Part shown: piece after piece, positions 21,217-30,740 of the stretch | Position numbering within the stretch: the first letter of the stretch is position 1 | How the letters are laid out: each line of letters begins with the position of its first letter | The notes under the pieces: generated by a model | What the model saw: only the letters and a program-made list of their open reading frames with translations | The model's database searches: none | Told to the model about the DNA's origin: nothing | Position numbers and translations under genes: made by a program | NCBI RefSeq assembly: GCF_003952425.1 | Contig: NZ_CP034449.1 | Location: forward strand, 3,100,001-3,164,000 | Length of the DNA stretch: 64,000 nucleotides | Direction: 5' to 3' | Origin: Mesorhizobium sp. M2A.F.Ca.ET.046.03.2.1 | GTDB lineage: Bacteria > Pseudomonadota > Alphaproteobacteria > Rhizobiales > Rhizobiaceae

Positions 21217-23244
21217 CTAAGCCCTCCTCCGTTCCGCACCCTCGTCCAGCCAGGCCACATCCTCCGGCGTCAGCTTGATATCGAGCGCCCTGAGGCTGTC
21301 CTCCAGCTCGTCCAGCGTGCGCGGGCCGATCAGCGGGACCGACGGGAAGGGCTGCGCCAGCACGTAGGCCAGCGCGATATGGATCGGGCTCTTGCCGAGT
21401 TTTCGGGCCAGCTCGATGGCGCGGTCGCGGCGGGCGAAATTCCTTTCCGAGTACCAGACCCGCACCAGCTCCTCATTGTCAGTCCGGTCGCGGCCGGCGC
21501 GGTCGGTGAAGAAGCCGCGGCCCTGGCTCGACCAGGCGAAGTGCGGCATCTGCCGCGCCGCCAGCCAGGCCTTCCACGCATCGGTCGAGGAGGTGACGCA
21601 GCCTGCCCAGATCGGCTCCAGCATTTCAGCCAGCGAGAAATTGTTGGAGAGCGCGCCGGGCTTCTGCCTGCCGTTCTTCTTGGCATAGGCAATCGCCTCG
21701 TCCATGCGCTCCATCGTCCAGTTGGAGCCGCCGAACAGGCCGCGGATGCGGCCGGCCCTGGCCTCGGCGTCCATGGCGTCGACGAATTCGCCGACCGGCA
21801 CATCCGGATTGTCGCGATGCATGAAATAGATGTCGACATGATCGGTCTGCAGCCGGTCGAGCGACTGGGCCAGCTGTTTTGCAATGACATCGGGATAGCA
21901 GAGCGGCGAATGCGCACCCTTGGCTATGATGACCGATTTTTCGCGCACGCCGCGATTCTTAAGCCACTGCCCGAGCAGCGTCTCGGTGTAGCCGCCGCCA
22001 TAGACAAAGCCGGTGTCGAACAGATTGCCGCCGGCCTCGAAATAGGCGTCGAGCAGGATCGAGCCGGAGGAGAAGCTGCGGAAATCCTCGAAGCCGAGCG
22101 CCAGAAGCGAGACGGGTTTCGGCAGGCTAGGAAGGACGCGCTTGCCGATGGCCGTGCCGTCGGTACGCAGCGGCCGGCCGGATATGGTGTTGAGGCGCTT
22201 AGCCGGCTTTTCGATCTCGTATTCGAGACCGACGGCGGCGCGCCACTTGTCGAGGACGCGCAGCGTGCCGAGGCTGTCGGCCCAGGACATGCCCGGCCAG
22301 GCGAATTCCTGCCTGCCTGCCTGGATTGCTTCGCCCGCGGCATCGACCTCGAAGGAATAGAGGTGACGCGTCTCGTTAAGGCTGATCACCTCGCGAGCCG
22401 CCCCGGACCGGATCACCTCGATCCGGCCCGGCCCGACATCGCGGTTGCCGCCGGCAAACCAGAAATCGGGCACCTCGATCCGGCCCTTTGCGCCGAAAAT
22501 GCGCAGGATGTTGTCCTGGTCGAGCGAGATGCTGCAGGAGATTTCGGCGACGATGCCGCCGGCAAAGTGCAGCAAGGCGGAAGCCCATTCATCGACGCCG
22601 GATTGGCCGAGATGGGCCGCGCCCAGGACCTTGTCGGGTTCGGCAAAGGGCTGGCCCGTGGCGGCGCCGGCGATCAGCCGCGCCATCGAGACAGGATAGC
22701 CGCCGACATCGAGGATGCCGCCGCCAGCGAGGTCGTTGGCATAGAGCCGGTGCTCGGGCATGAAGCCCGGCATGGCGAAACCAAAACTCGACTTGATCAT
22801 GCGCACTTCGCCGATTGCGCCCGACTTGATCAGCTCGACCAGTTGCCGGGTCTGCGGGTGCAACCGATACATGAAGGCTTCGCCAAGGAAAGTGCCGGCC
22901 TTGCGCGCCGCATGCATCATGGCGTCGGCCTCGAAGGCGGTGAGCGCCAGCGGTTTTTCGCACAGCACATGCTTGCCGGCTTCGGCCGCCTTGATCGCCC
23001 ATTCGGCATGGCCGGGATGCGGGATCGAAATATAGACGGCGTCGACCTGGCCGTCGGCGAGCAGCGCCTCATAGCCGTTGAGGATGCGCGCGCCCGGAAA
23101 GGTCTCGGCTAGGCCCGGCTTGGCAGGGTTGCGGGCGCCGAGCGCGACCAGTTCGCCGGTGCGCGACTGCGCCACACCGCCGGCAAAGGATTTCGCGATG
23201 CTGCCGGGCCCGAGGATGCCCCAGCGGATTTTTCCAGATGTCAT
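21217..23244 (-). CDS. Two-domain oxidoreductase: Gfo/Idh/MocA dehydrogenase fused to aldo/keto reductase
   Basis: A 675-residue fusion. Residues 1 to about 345 are a Gfo/Idh/MocA dehydrogenase: NAD(P) motif WGILGPGSIAKSFAGGV, then VDAVYISIPHPGHAEWAIKAAEAGKHVLCEKPLAL with the catalytic-type EKP. Residues about 365-675 are an aldo/keto reductase: FDTGFVYGGGYTETLLG supplies Asp and Tyr, VIIAKGAH the Lys, and DIYFMHRDNPD the His of the usual tetrad; the cofactor end is VPLIGPRTLDELEDSL. There is no internal stop or gap. It is the last gene of the sugar ABC operon, 51 bases after the ATPase gene, so a sugar or polyol derivative is the likely substrate. Regiochemistry and exact substrate cannot be read. 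Confidence 0.88.
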   Translation of the reverse strand: MTSGKIRWGILGPGSIAKSFAGGVAQSRTGELVALGARNPAKPGLAETFPGARILNGYEALLADGQVDAVYISIPHPGHAEWAIKAAEAGKHVLCEKPLALTAFEADAMMHAARKAGTFLGEAFMYRLHPQTRQLVELIKSGAIGEVRMIKSSFGFAMPGFMPEHRLYANDLAGGGILDVGGYPVSMARLIAGAATGQPFAEPDKVLGAAHLGQSGVDEWASALLHFAGGIVAEISCSISLDQDNILRIFGAKGRIEVPDFWFAGGNRDVGPGRIEVIRSGAAREVISLNETRHLYSFEVDAAGEAIQAGRQEFAWPGMSWADSLGTLRVLDKWRAAVGLEYEIEKPAKRLNTISGRPLRTDGTAIGKRVLPSLPKPVSLLALGFEDFRSFSSGSILLDAYFEAGGNLFDTGFVYGGGYTETLLGQWLKNRGVREKSVIIAKGAHSPLCYPDVIAKQLAQSLDRLQTDHVDIYFMHRDNPDVPVGEFVDAMDAEARAGRIRGLFGGSNWTMERMDEAIAYAKKNGRQKPGALSNNFSLAEMLEPIWAGCVTSSTDAWKAWLAARQMPHFAWSSQGRGFFTDRAGRDRTDNEELVRVWYSERNFARRDRAIELARKLGKSPIHIALAYVLAQPFPSVPLIGPRTLDELEDSLRALDIKLTPEDVAWLDEGAERRRA

Positions 23245-23295
23245 GTCGAATTCTCCATGGGTCGCCGCCTCGTCTTGGGGTCGGGCGGAAGAAAG

Positions 23296-24381
<1,086 letters not shown>

Positions 24382-24393
24382 CGCGCTTCTTTC

Positions 24394-25230
24394 CTATTTG
24401 ACCGCGCCGGCGGCGATGCCGGCGATGAAATGACGCTGCAACAGCACGAAGACGATGAGCATCGGAACCGTCAGCATCACGGCGCCGGCCATGATGCCGC
24501 CCCAGGAAACCTTGGTCAGGCCGATCAGCGTGCCGAGCGCCACCGGCGCGGTCATCGCGCCGGGCTGGCTGTTGATCAGCAGCGGCCAGAGATAGTTGTT
24601 CCACGAGGCGAGGAAGAGGATGATCGCCAGCGCCGCCAGCATCGGGCGGGCCAAGGGCAGCGCCACGAACAGGAAGATGCGCCATTCCTTGACGCCTTCG
24701 ACGCGCGCCGCGTCGAACAGTTCGGCCGGCATCATCGAGAAAGCCTGGCGCATGAAGAGCACGCCGAGTGAATTGAACAGCGGCGGGACGATCAGCGCGA
24801 TCCAGGTGTTGGCCAAAGCGAAGTCGCGGGCCACCATGATGAATTGCGGGATGAGCACCACCGCGTAGGGAAGCGTGATGGTGCCGAAGATGATCGCCAC
24901 CACCGCGCCCTTGCCGTGAAACTCGTAACGTGCCAGCGCCCAGCCGGCCATCGAGGTGAGCAGTACCGAAAGCACGGTGTAGGTCACGGCCACCGAGACC
25001 GAGATTCCGATGGCGCCGACGAAATTGGTGTCGCGCTGCAGATTGTTGAAATTGTCGATGAAGCCGTCATGCGGCAGAAGCTCGATGCCCGGGCTGAAGA
25101 TGCCGTTGTCCGGCATGGTCGAGAACACCACCATCATCCACAGCGGGAACAGCCAGATCAGCGCCAGCGGCGTCAGGAAGAGATGCAGCAGGATGCTGCG
25201 GCCGAGCCTTGCCTGCGAGCGCGAGATCAT
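24394..25230 (-). CDS. Carbohydrate ABC transporter permease (MalG type)
   Basis: A 278-residue inner-membrane permease with about six transmembrane helices. The first is LHLFLTPLALIWLFPLWMMVVF. The EAA loop that docks on the ATPase is AARVEGVKEWRIFLFVALPLARP. SWNNYLWPLLI is a conserved MalG-like stretch. The start overlaps the upstream permease stop in ATGA, indicating translational coupling. Longer in-frame reading upstream is shadow over the partner gene. Confidence 0.92.
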   Translation of the reverse strand: MISRSQARLGRSILLHLFLTPLALIWLFPLWMMVVFSTMPDNGIFSPGIELLPHDGFIDNFNNLQRDTNFVGAIGISVSVAVTYTVLSVLLTSMAGWALARYEFHGKGAVVAIIFGTITLPYAVVLIPQFIMVARDFALANTWIALIVPPLFNSLGVLFMRQAFSMMPAELFDAARVEGVKEWRIFLFVALPLARPMLAALAIILFLASWNNYLWPLLINSQPGAMTAPVALGTLIGLTKVSWGGIMAGAVMLTVPMLIVFVLLQRHFIAGIAAGAVK

Positions 25231-26087
25231 TTCGGCTCCCTCATCAGCCAGAGCTGCACCAAGGTGATGGCGATGGCGAGGCCCGCCATGGTGTAGGCGA
25301 CGGCCGAGGCGTAACCGAAATTGAGCGACCGAAAACCTTGGCGGTAGAGCAGCAGCCCAAGCGTTTCGGTGCCACCGCCGGGGCCGCCACGCTCGGTGAT
25401 CAGGAACGGCTCGGTGAAGAGCTGCATGGTGCCGATGATCGACAGCACGGCGCAAAAGACAATGACGGGCTTCAAGAGCGGCAAGGTTATGTGGAAGAAC
25501 TGCTTCACCTTGCTGACGCGGTCGAGCGTCGCCGCCTCGTAGAGGTCCTCCGGAATGGACTGCAGGCCGGCGAGGATGATGATGGCGTTGTAGCCGGCCC
25601 AGCGCCAGGTCACCGCGATCATGATCAGCGCCATGGCCGGCGTGACGTTGGAGAACCAATCGACTTTGGGCAGGCCGACGCTGTTGAGCAGCTTGTTGAC
25701 GATGCCGAAATCGAGGCTGAACATCAGGCGAAAGACGGCCGAATAGGCGACCTCGCCGACCACGACCGGGGCGAAGAAGGCGAAGCGATAGAGGCCTCGC
25801 GCCTTCAAGAGCGGCGAATTCAGAAGCACCGCCATGACGATCGCCAGCGCAATCATCACCGGCACCTGGATGACGAGGATCAGCAGTGTGTTCTTCAGCG
25901 CGTTGTAGAAGGCGGGGTCGCCGATCAGGCGGCCCCAGTTGAAGGCCGGCGCGAAACGCCACGGCACGGTCCGCGTCGCCTGGAAGGAGATCAGGAACGA
26001 GGAAATGATCGGCCAGATCCAGAAGACGGCGAAGATCAAAAGGTAAGGCGTGAGGAAGCGGTACGCGGTGGCGTTCTGGGTGCGCAT
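25227..26087 (-). CDS. Carbohydrate ABC transporter permease (MalF type)
   Basis: A 286-residue permease with about six transmembrane helices, starting FLTPYLLIFAVFWIWPIISSFLISF. The EAA loop is EAATLDRVSKVKQFFHITLPLLKP. TERGGPGGGTETLGLLLYRQGF is a typical late loop of CUT1 permeases. The ATG at 26087 is preceded by a strong AAAGGAGG site. A 23-base hairpin lies between it and the upstream binding-protein gene. Confidence 0.92.
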   Translation of the reverse strand: MRTQNATAYRFLTPYLLIFAVFWIWPIISSFLISFQATRTVPWRFAPAFNWGRLIGDPAFYNALKNTLLILVIQVPVMIALAIVMAVLLNSPLLKARGLYRFAFFAPVVVGEVAYSAVFRLMFSLDFGIVNKLLNSVGLPKVDWFSNVTPAMALIMIAVTWRWAGYNAIIILAGLQSIPEDLYEAATLDRVSKVKQFFHITLPLLKPVIVFCAVLSIIGTMQLFTEPFLITERGGPGGGTETLGLLLYRQGFRSLNFGYASAVAYTMAGLAIAITLVQLWLMREPK

Positions 26088-26110
26088 GGCTTCCTCCTTT
26101 CTTCGTTTTC

Positions 26111-26133
26111 CCTTCTCCACTTGTGGGAGAAGG
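26111..26133. repeat. Stem-loop between binding-protein and permease genes
   Basis: ccttctccac and gtgggagaagg flank a TT loop, giving a ten-pair stem just after the binding-protein stop. Such hairpins commonly protect the abundant binding-protein message and reduce downstream permease expression. It resembles one arm of the family D repeats. Confidence 0.65.
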
Positions 26134-26143
26134 AAAAGCGGCC

Positions 26144-27412
26144 TTACTTCACCGGCAGGCCGGTGGCGGCGGCGATCTGCTTGGCGGCGTCGTCGAGCGC
26201 GGCCTTGGCGTCGGGATAGCCGTTGGCCAGATATTTGGTCTGCACGGCGCGGACGATGATCTCGGCGTCGCTCTGGAACTGGGTGCCGCGGCTCGGCACC
26301 ACCTTGGGCAGCGTGGAGAGGATATCTTTCCAGACCGCCTGGCCGCCCCAATATTCCTGGCCCTGCGCGACGTAGGGATCGTCGAGCGCAGAGACCAGCG
26401 ACGGCACGAGGCCGAAATCCTTCAGCATGGTGATCTGGCCGTCGTTGGTCCCCAGCGTGTATTTCAGATAGGCGTAGGCCGCTTCCTTGTTCTTCGAGGC
26501 CGATGTGATGGCCAGCGACGACCCGCCGAGATTGGCGGCGCGCGGGCCATCGGCGGTCAGGCTCGGCATCAGATAGACGCCCCATTTGCCGCTTTCCTTC
26601 GGCGATTCGGTGCGGATCGTGCCTTCATACCAGCCGCCATAGACCTGGGTGGCGACGGTGCCGGCGGTGTTGTTGGTGATCTTGGTCGACCAATCGGCCG
26701 ACGACACGATGCCGGCGTCCTTCATCTCCTTGACCTTGGTCATGGCGTCGACGCATTTCGGCTCGGCCACGGTGATCGACTGGCCGTCCTCGGCGAAATA
26801 GGCGCAGCCCTGCTCGTTGGAGATCATGCGGAAAAATTCGGTGTCGCCGTTGAAATCGGCATTGGTCATCGACACGCCGGGATTGGCGGCCTGGATCTTC
26901 TTGCCGGCGGCGATGAAATCGTCCCAGGTCTTGATCGAGGCCGGATCGACGCCTGCCTTCTCGTAGAAGTCGCGGCGGTAGAAGACGGCGACCGGGCCGG
27001 AATCCCATGGCATGGCATAGGCCTTGTCGCCGATCTCGAGCTCGGTGCGCTTGAAGTCGGGGAATTTCTTCTGGTCTTCGGCGGTGTAGCCCAGCGTGTG
27101 CAGGTCGACGAAGCAGTCCGGGAACTGGCTCCAGTAGTTCTCGGCCTCGCCGTTCTCGATCGTGACGATGTCGGGCAGGCCGACGCCGCCGGCGGCGCAG
27201 CCGGCGATCGACTTGTCATAGGTCGGCTGGTTGCCGAGGTCCTGAACCGTGACCTTGATGTCGGGATATTTCTTGTTGAAGCCCTCGACCGTCGACTTCA
27301 GCGACGAAGCGGCGATGTTCCAGCTCCAGATGGTGATCTCGCCGGACTGCGCCAGCGCCGGGCCTGAACCCAGGGCAAGCAAAAGCGCGGCGCAGGTCAG
27401 TGTGGTGCGCAT
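26144..27412 (-). CDS. Carbohydrate ABC transporter substrate-binding protein
   Basis: A 422-residue periplasmic solute-binding protein (family 1). The signal peptide is MRTTLTCAALLLALGSGPALAQ with a likely cut after ALA near residue 21. The mature part opens EITIWSWNIAASSLKSTVEGFNKKYPDIKV, a standard family start, and has AYAMPWDSGPVAVFYRRDFYEKAGVDP, the hinge/ligand region found in sugar binders. First gene of the five-gene operon. The sugar cannot be named from sequence. Confidence 0.92.
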   Translation of the reverse strand: MRTTLTCAALLLALGSGPALAQSGEITIWSWNIAASSLKSTVEGFNKKYPDIKVTVQDLGNQPTYDKSIAGCAAGGVGLPDIVTIENGEAENYWSQFPDCFVDLHTLGYTAEDQKKFPDFKRTELEIGDKAYAMPWDSGPVAVFYRRDFYEKAGVDPASIKTWDDFIAAGKKIQAANPGVSMTNADFNGDTEFFRMISNEQGCAYFAEDGQSITVAEPKCVDAMTKVKEMKDAGIVSSADWSTKITNNTAGTVATQVYGGWYEGTIRTESPKESGKWGVYLMPSLTADGPRAANLGGSSLAITSASKNKEAAYAYLKYTLGTNDGQITMLKDFGLVPSLVSALDDPYVAQGQEYWGGQAVWKDILSTLPKVVPSRGTQFQSDAEIIVRAVQTKYLANGYPDAKAALDDAAKQIAAATGLPVK

Positions 27413-27518
27413 TGAAATCCTCCCATTTCATTTGCTCTCTCGCTGTGAGCGTGGCTAGATTATGCGGCGCGGAAGGCTTGTCCCCGACAGAGGGAATAAG
27501 AAGTTGGCGGAAAGTAAG

Positions 27519-28388
27519 ATGCCCGAGCGTCCGTTCTACCAGCCTGGCGCGAGCAGCGTCGAAGGCCTGCCGCTGGCCTTGCAGATGTTCCACAACCATC
27601 CGCTGGTGATGCTGAAGCCGCATTGGCACGCCCAGGTCGAGGTGAACTTCATCGTGCAGGGCAGCGTGCACTACCGCATGGCCGAGCATGAGATTTCGCT
27701 GTCGGCCGGCGAGATGTGCCTGTTCTGGGGCGGCCTGCCGCACCAGATGGACGATCTGACGGACGACGCTGTCTATGCCGGCGCGCATCTGCCGCTGGTG
27801 CATTTCTTCAGGCTGCATCTGCCGGCCGATGTCAGGCACCGGCTGATGACCGGCGCGACGCTGGTGACCAATGCCACCGATCAGTCCGACAATGACAATT
27901 TCAAGCGCTGGAACGATTATGCGCGCTCGGGCGATCCGGCCAGGACAGAGCATGCCGTCAACGAGCTGCTGCTTCGGCTAGAGCGGGTGCGTTTCGAGCC
28001 CTACCGGCTGGTGCCCGGAACCGCCGCCGGGCATGGCGCGGGCAGCCCCTTCGACCAGCAGTCCTCACGCAATGTCGGGCGCATGTGCGATTTCATCGCC
28101 GAGAATTTTCTCTACGATATCGACTGCGTGAACATCGCTTGCGCCGCCGATATCCATCCCAAATACGCCATGAGCCTGTTCAAGAAATCGACCGGCATGA
28201 CGCTCAACGAATATGTCAGTCTCTTGCGGCTGAGCTATGCGCAGGCACTTCTGATGCATGAGGACGCCAATGTGCTGAAGGTCGCGATGGACTCCGGTTT
28301 CGGCTCGCTCAGCGCCTTCAACAAATCGTTCCGCAAGCTTGCCGGCATGTCGCCGTCCGATTTCCGCCGGGCGGGCGCCGCGCGGTGA
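27519..28388 (+). CDS. AraC family transcriptional regulator
   Basis: A 289-residue regulator. The N-terminal cupin-like sensing domain has HWHAQVEVNFIVQGSVHYRM and SLSAGEMCLFWGGLPHQM. The C-terminal double helix-turn-helix is INIACAADIHPKYAMSLFKKSTGMTLNEYV-like, then VLKVAMDSGFGSLSAFNKSFRKLAGMSPSDFR, the AraC signature. Divergent from the sugar ABC operon with 106 bases between, so it probably controls it in response to the sugar. An upstream in-frame ATG at 27462 is possible, but ATG 27519 with GGAAAG before it fits better. Confidence 0.9.
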   Translation: MPERPFYQPGASSVEGLPLALQMFHNHPLVMLKPHWHAQVEVNFIVQGSVHYRMAEHEISLSAGEMCLFWGGLPHQMDDLTDDAVYAGAHLPLVHFFRLHLPADVRHRLMTGATLVTNATDQSDNDNFKRWNDYARSGDPARTEHAVNELLLRLERVRFEPYRLVPGTAAGHGAGSPFDQQSSRNVGRMCDFIAENFLYDIDCVNIACAADIHPKYAMSLFKKSTGMTLNEYVSLLRLSYAQALLMHEDANVLKVAMDSGFGSLSAFNKSFRKLAGMSPSDFRRAGAAR

Positions 28389-28407
28389 CTGCCAAAGCGG
28401 ATCCGAA

Positions 28408-29781
28408 TCAGGCGGCTTTCACCGCCGGGAAGCTGACCGTGACGCCGAGACCCGGTTTGCAATCCTCCAGCGTTATCACGGCGCCATGCAAGTCGGCCAC
28501 AGCCTTGGCAAGGCTGAGACCCAGGCCGCTGCCCGGCGTCGTGCGGCTCGCATCCAGGCGGTAGAGCCGCCGGAACACCTTTTCACGCTCCTCGGCGGGA
28601 ATGCCCGGGCCATTGTCGCGGACATGGATAAGGACGTGGCTGCCATCCCTGGTCACTGAAAGTCCGATCGCGGTCCCCGGCGGGCAATGCCGGAGCGCAT
28701 TCTCGACCAGATTGGCGAGCATCTGCATCAGCAGGTCCCGGTCGCCGTGGATATACCATTTCGTATCCGGAACGACGCCCGTTGAAAGGGACTTGCCGTC
28801 ATCCTCCGCGACATCGGCATAGACGTCGCCGATGGTCTCGACGATAGGCCCGACATCCAGATCGACGAAGCGCGCCTTGCGGGCGCCGGCCTCGATCTGG
28901 GCGACGCGCAGAAGCGCGTCGAAGGTGCTGTTGATCTGCTGGCTCTCGGCGCGGGCGTCGGTCAGCTCGGCCGAGACATCCTCGCCCGACACCGTCTTGT
29001 CGGCGGCGGATTCCAGGATCATCTGCAGCCGGTTGAGCGGCGTCTTGAGGTCATGGGCGATGTTGGCGCTCACCTCGCGCATGCCGTCTACCAAGGCCGA
29101 CAGGCGCTCGAGCGCGGCATTCACCTGGGCGGAGACGGCGTCGATGTCGTCGCCGCTGCCGATCAGCGGGATGCGGGCGTCGAGCCGGCCATGCGAGACG
29201 TCCACCATGGTGCTGGCGATGCCATCGAGGCGCCGCTGGACACGCGAGGCGAGCACGGCGCCGCCGCCGATCGCCAGAACGGTGATGACGAGCGTAGCCC
29301 AGCCGAAGCTCATCAGCACGATCCTTTCGAGATCCTCGGTTTCCGAAAGCGAGAAGGCGACGGTCAAATTGTTGTCGCCGACCGTGCCCGAATAGGCGCG
29401 GTATTCGGTACCTGGCGGCACGCCCGGCAAGTCGGCTGCGAACATGGAAAACCCATCCGGCAGGCCGGAGGCGGTGAAATCGCCGGCGAGGCGGTTGCCG
29501 GCCTTATCGGTGAGGGAAAAGATCTGGTCCTTGTCCTGGCTGAACTGGGCATGGTCCCTGACGGTGGAGACGAGATCCTCCTCGTCGCTCTCGGCATGGG
29601 TCGCGGCGATCAGCGAGTAGGTCTCCTTGATCGACTGATCGAGCTGCCTGGCGAGCGAGGCACTCATCAGTTGATAGACGACCGCGCCGGACAGGATGAA
29701 GGCAAGCAGGAACAGGAAAGCGAAGGTCAGCGCCAGCCTGAACGGCGTGCTGCGCAGCAGGCTGGAGCGCCTATCGCTCAT
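28408..29781 (-). CDS. Sensor histidine kinase
   Basis: A 457-residue membrane kinase. Transmembrane helices lie at about 14-38 and 155-178, with a periplasmic sensor of about 115 residues between. A HAMP domain follows, then the DHp helix with H243 in SANIAHDLKTPLNRLQM, and the ATPase domain with the N box MLANLVENALRHC, G1 VRDNGPGIP and G2 GSGLGLSLAKAVADLHG. The gene is downstream of its response regulator by 45 bases. The signal is unknown; nothing in the sensor domain names a ligand. It is convergent with the AraC gene. Confidence 0.92.
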   Translation of the reverse strand: MSDRRSSLLRSTPFRLALTFAFLFLLAFILSGAVVYQLMSASLARQLDQSIKETYSLIAATHAESDEEDLVSTVRDHAQFSQDKDQIFSLTDKAGNRLAGDFTASGLPDGFSMFAADLPGVPPGTEYRAYSGTVGDNNLTVAFSLSETEDLERIVLMSFGWATLVITVLAIGGGAVLASRVQRRLDGIASTMVDVSHGRLDARIPLIGSGDDIDAVSAQVNAALERLSALVDGMREVSANIAHDLKTPLNRLQMILESAADKTVSGEDVSAELTDARAESQQINSTFDALLRVAQIEAGARKARFVDLDVGPIVETIGDVYADVAEDDGKSLSTGVVPDTKWYIHGDRDLLMQMLANLVENALRHCPPGTAIGLSVTRDGSHVLIHVRDNGPGIPAEEREKVFRRLYRLDASRTTPGSGLGLSLAKAVADLHGAVITLEDCKPGLGVTVSFPAVKAA

Positions 29782-29826
29782 GCGCGCGCGAAGGCGCTTG
29801 GTCGCCCGGCAATCGCGGATGCGGGA

Positions 29827-30504
29827 TCAGGCCGGAACATGCAGGCTGTAGCCGGTGTTGCGCACCGTATGGATCAGCGGCACGTCGAAGGGCCTGTCGA
29901 CCTTGGCCCTCAGCCGGCTGATATGCGTCTCGACGACGCTGGTCTTGGGATCGAAGTGAAAATCCCAGACGCGCTCCAGCAGCATGGTGCGGGTGATGAC
30001 GCGCCCCTCGCCGCGCATCAGCACCTCAAGCAGGCTGAACTCGCGCGGCTGCAGGTCGATCGGCTGACCCTGTCTGGTCACGCGGCGCTGGATCAGGTCC
30101 ATTTCGAGGTCGGCGACTCGCAGCGCCGTCTTCTGCTCCTGCGCCGCCGGCCGGCGGCCAAGCGCATGAATGCGGGCAAGCAGCTCCGAAAAGGCGAAGG
30201 GCTTGACCAGATAGTCGTCGCCGCCCGCCTCCAGGCCCTCGACGCGGTCGTCGACGCCGCCGATCGAGGTGAGGAAGATAGCCGGCGTATGGATGCCGGC
30301 GGCGCGCACGGCCTTGATCATCGACAGGCCGTCGAGGCCGGGAACCATGCGGTCGGCGACGATCACGTCATAGGCGTTGCGGGTCGCGGCGAAGAGGCCG
30401 TCATGGCCGTCGCGCAAAAGATCGCAGACATGGCCGGCCTCGGTCAGCCCGCGGACGATATAGTCGGCGGTTCTCGGATCGTCCTCAACAAGCAGAAGTC
30501 GCAT
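29827..30504 (-). CDS. OmpR-family response regulator
   Basis: A 225-residue regulator. The receiver domain has acidic pair ED at residues 7-9, phospho-acceptor D51 in DVIVADRMVPG, and the conserved lysine in DYLVKPFAFSELLAR. The winged-helix DNA-binding domain has LQPREFSLLEVLMRGEGRVITRTMLLERVWDFHFDPKTSVVETHISRLRAKVD and ends in IHTVRNTGYSL. It pairs with the kinase just downstream. A DUF347 membrane protein gene lies upstream on the same strand. ATG 30504 is the receiver-domain start; the longer frame is unsupported. Confidence 0.92.
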   Translation of the reverse strand: MRLLLVEDDPRTADYIVRGLTEAGHVCDLLRDGHDGLFAATRNAYDVIVADRMVPGLDGLSMIKAVRAAGIHTPAIFLTSIGGVDDRVEGLEAGGDDYLVKPFAFSELLARIHALGRRPAAQEQKTALRVADLEMDLIQRRVTRQGQPIDLQPREFSLLEVLMRGEGRVITRTMLLERVWDFHFDPKTSVVETHISRLRAKVDRPFDVPLIHTVRNTGYSLHVPA

Positions 30505-30576
30505 CGCCCCGTGCTGTCCTTGCCGCAACCTCGCCGGCATGGCGGCGCCGGCCGGCTCTTTCCTGGCTGGTTCTCC

Positions 30577-30725
30577 AGGATATGATGCCGAAACGCGTGA
30601 AGCGGCTCTCGGGCGGCATCATGCCCCATCTCGTCGTCTCGGCGCAATTCCGGACGGATTGCACCAACCATCTGCTTTACGCATTCGGGGACCGAAGACC
30701 GCTACACATTTTTGCGAGACGGCTG
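30577..30725. repeat. Degenerate family B repeat upstream of the response regulator
   Basis: The 236-base gap between the DUF347 gene and the regulator contains gatgccgaaacgcgtgaagc, gcgcaattccggacggattg and ggggaccgaagaccgctaca. These are recognisable but diverged pieces of the family B repeat seen at 11.25 and 55.7 kb. Confidence 0.5.
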
Positions 30726-30740
30726 GTTCAGGGATCGCGC

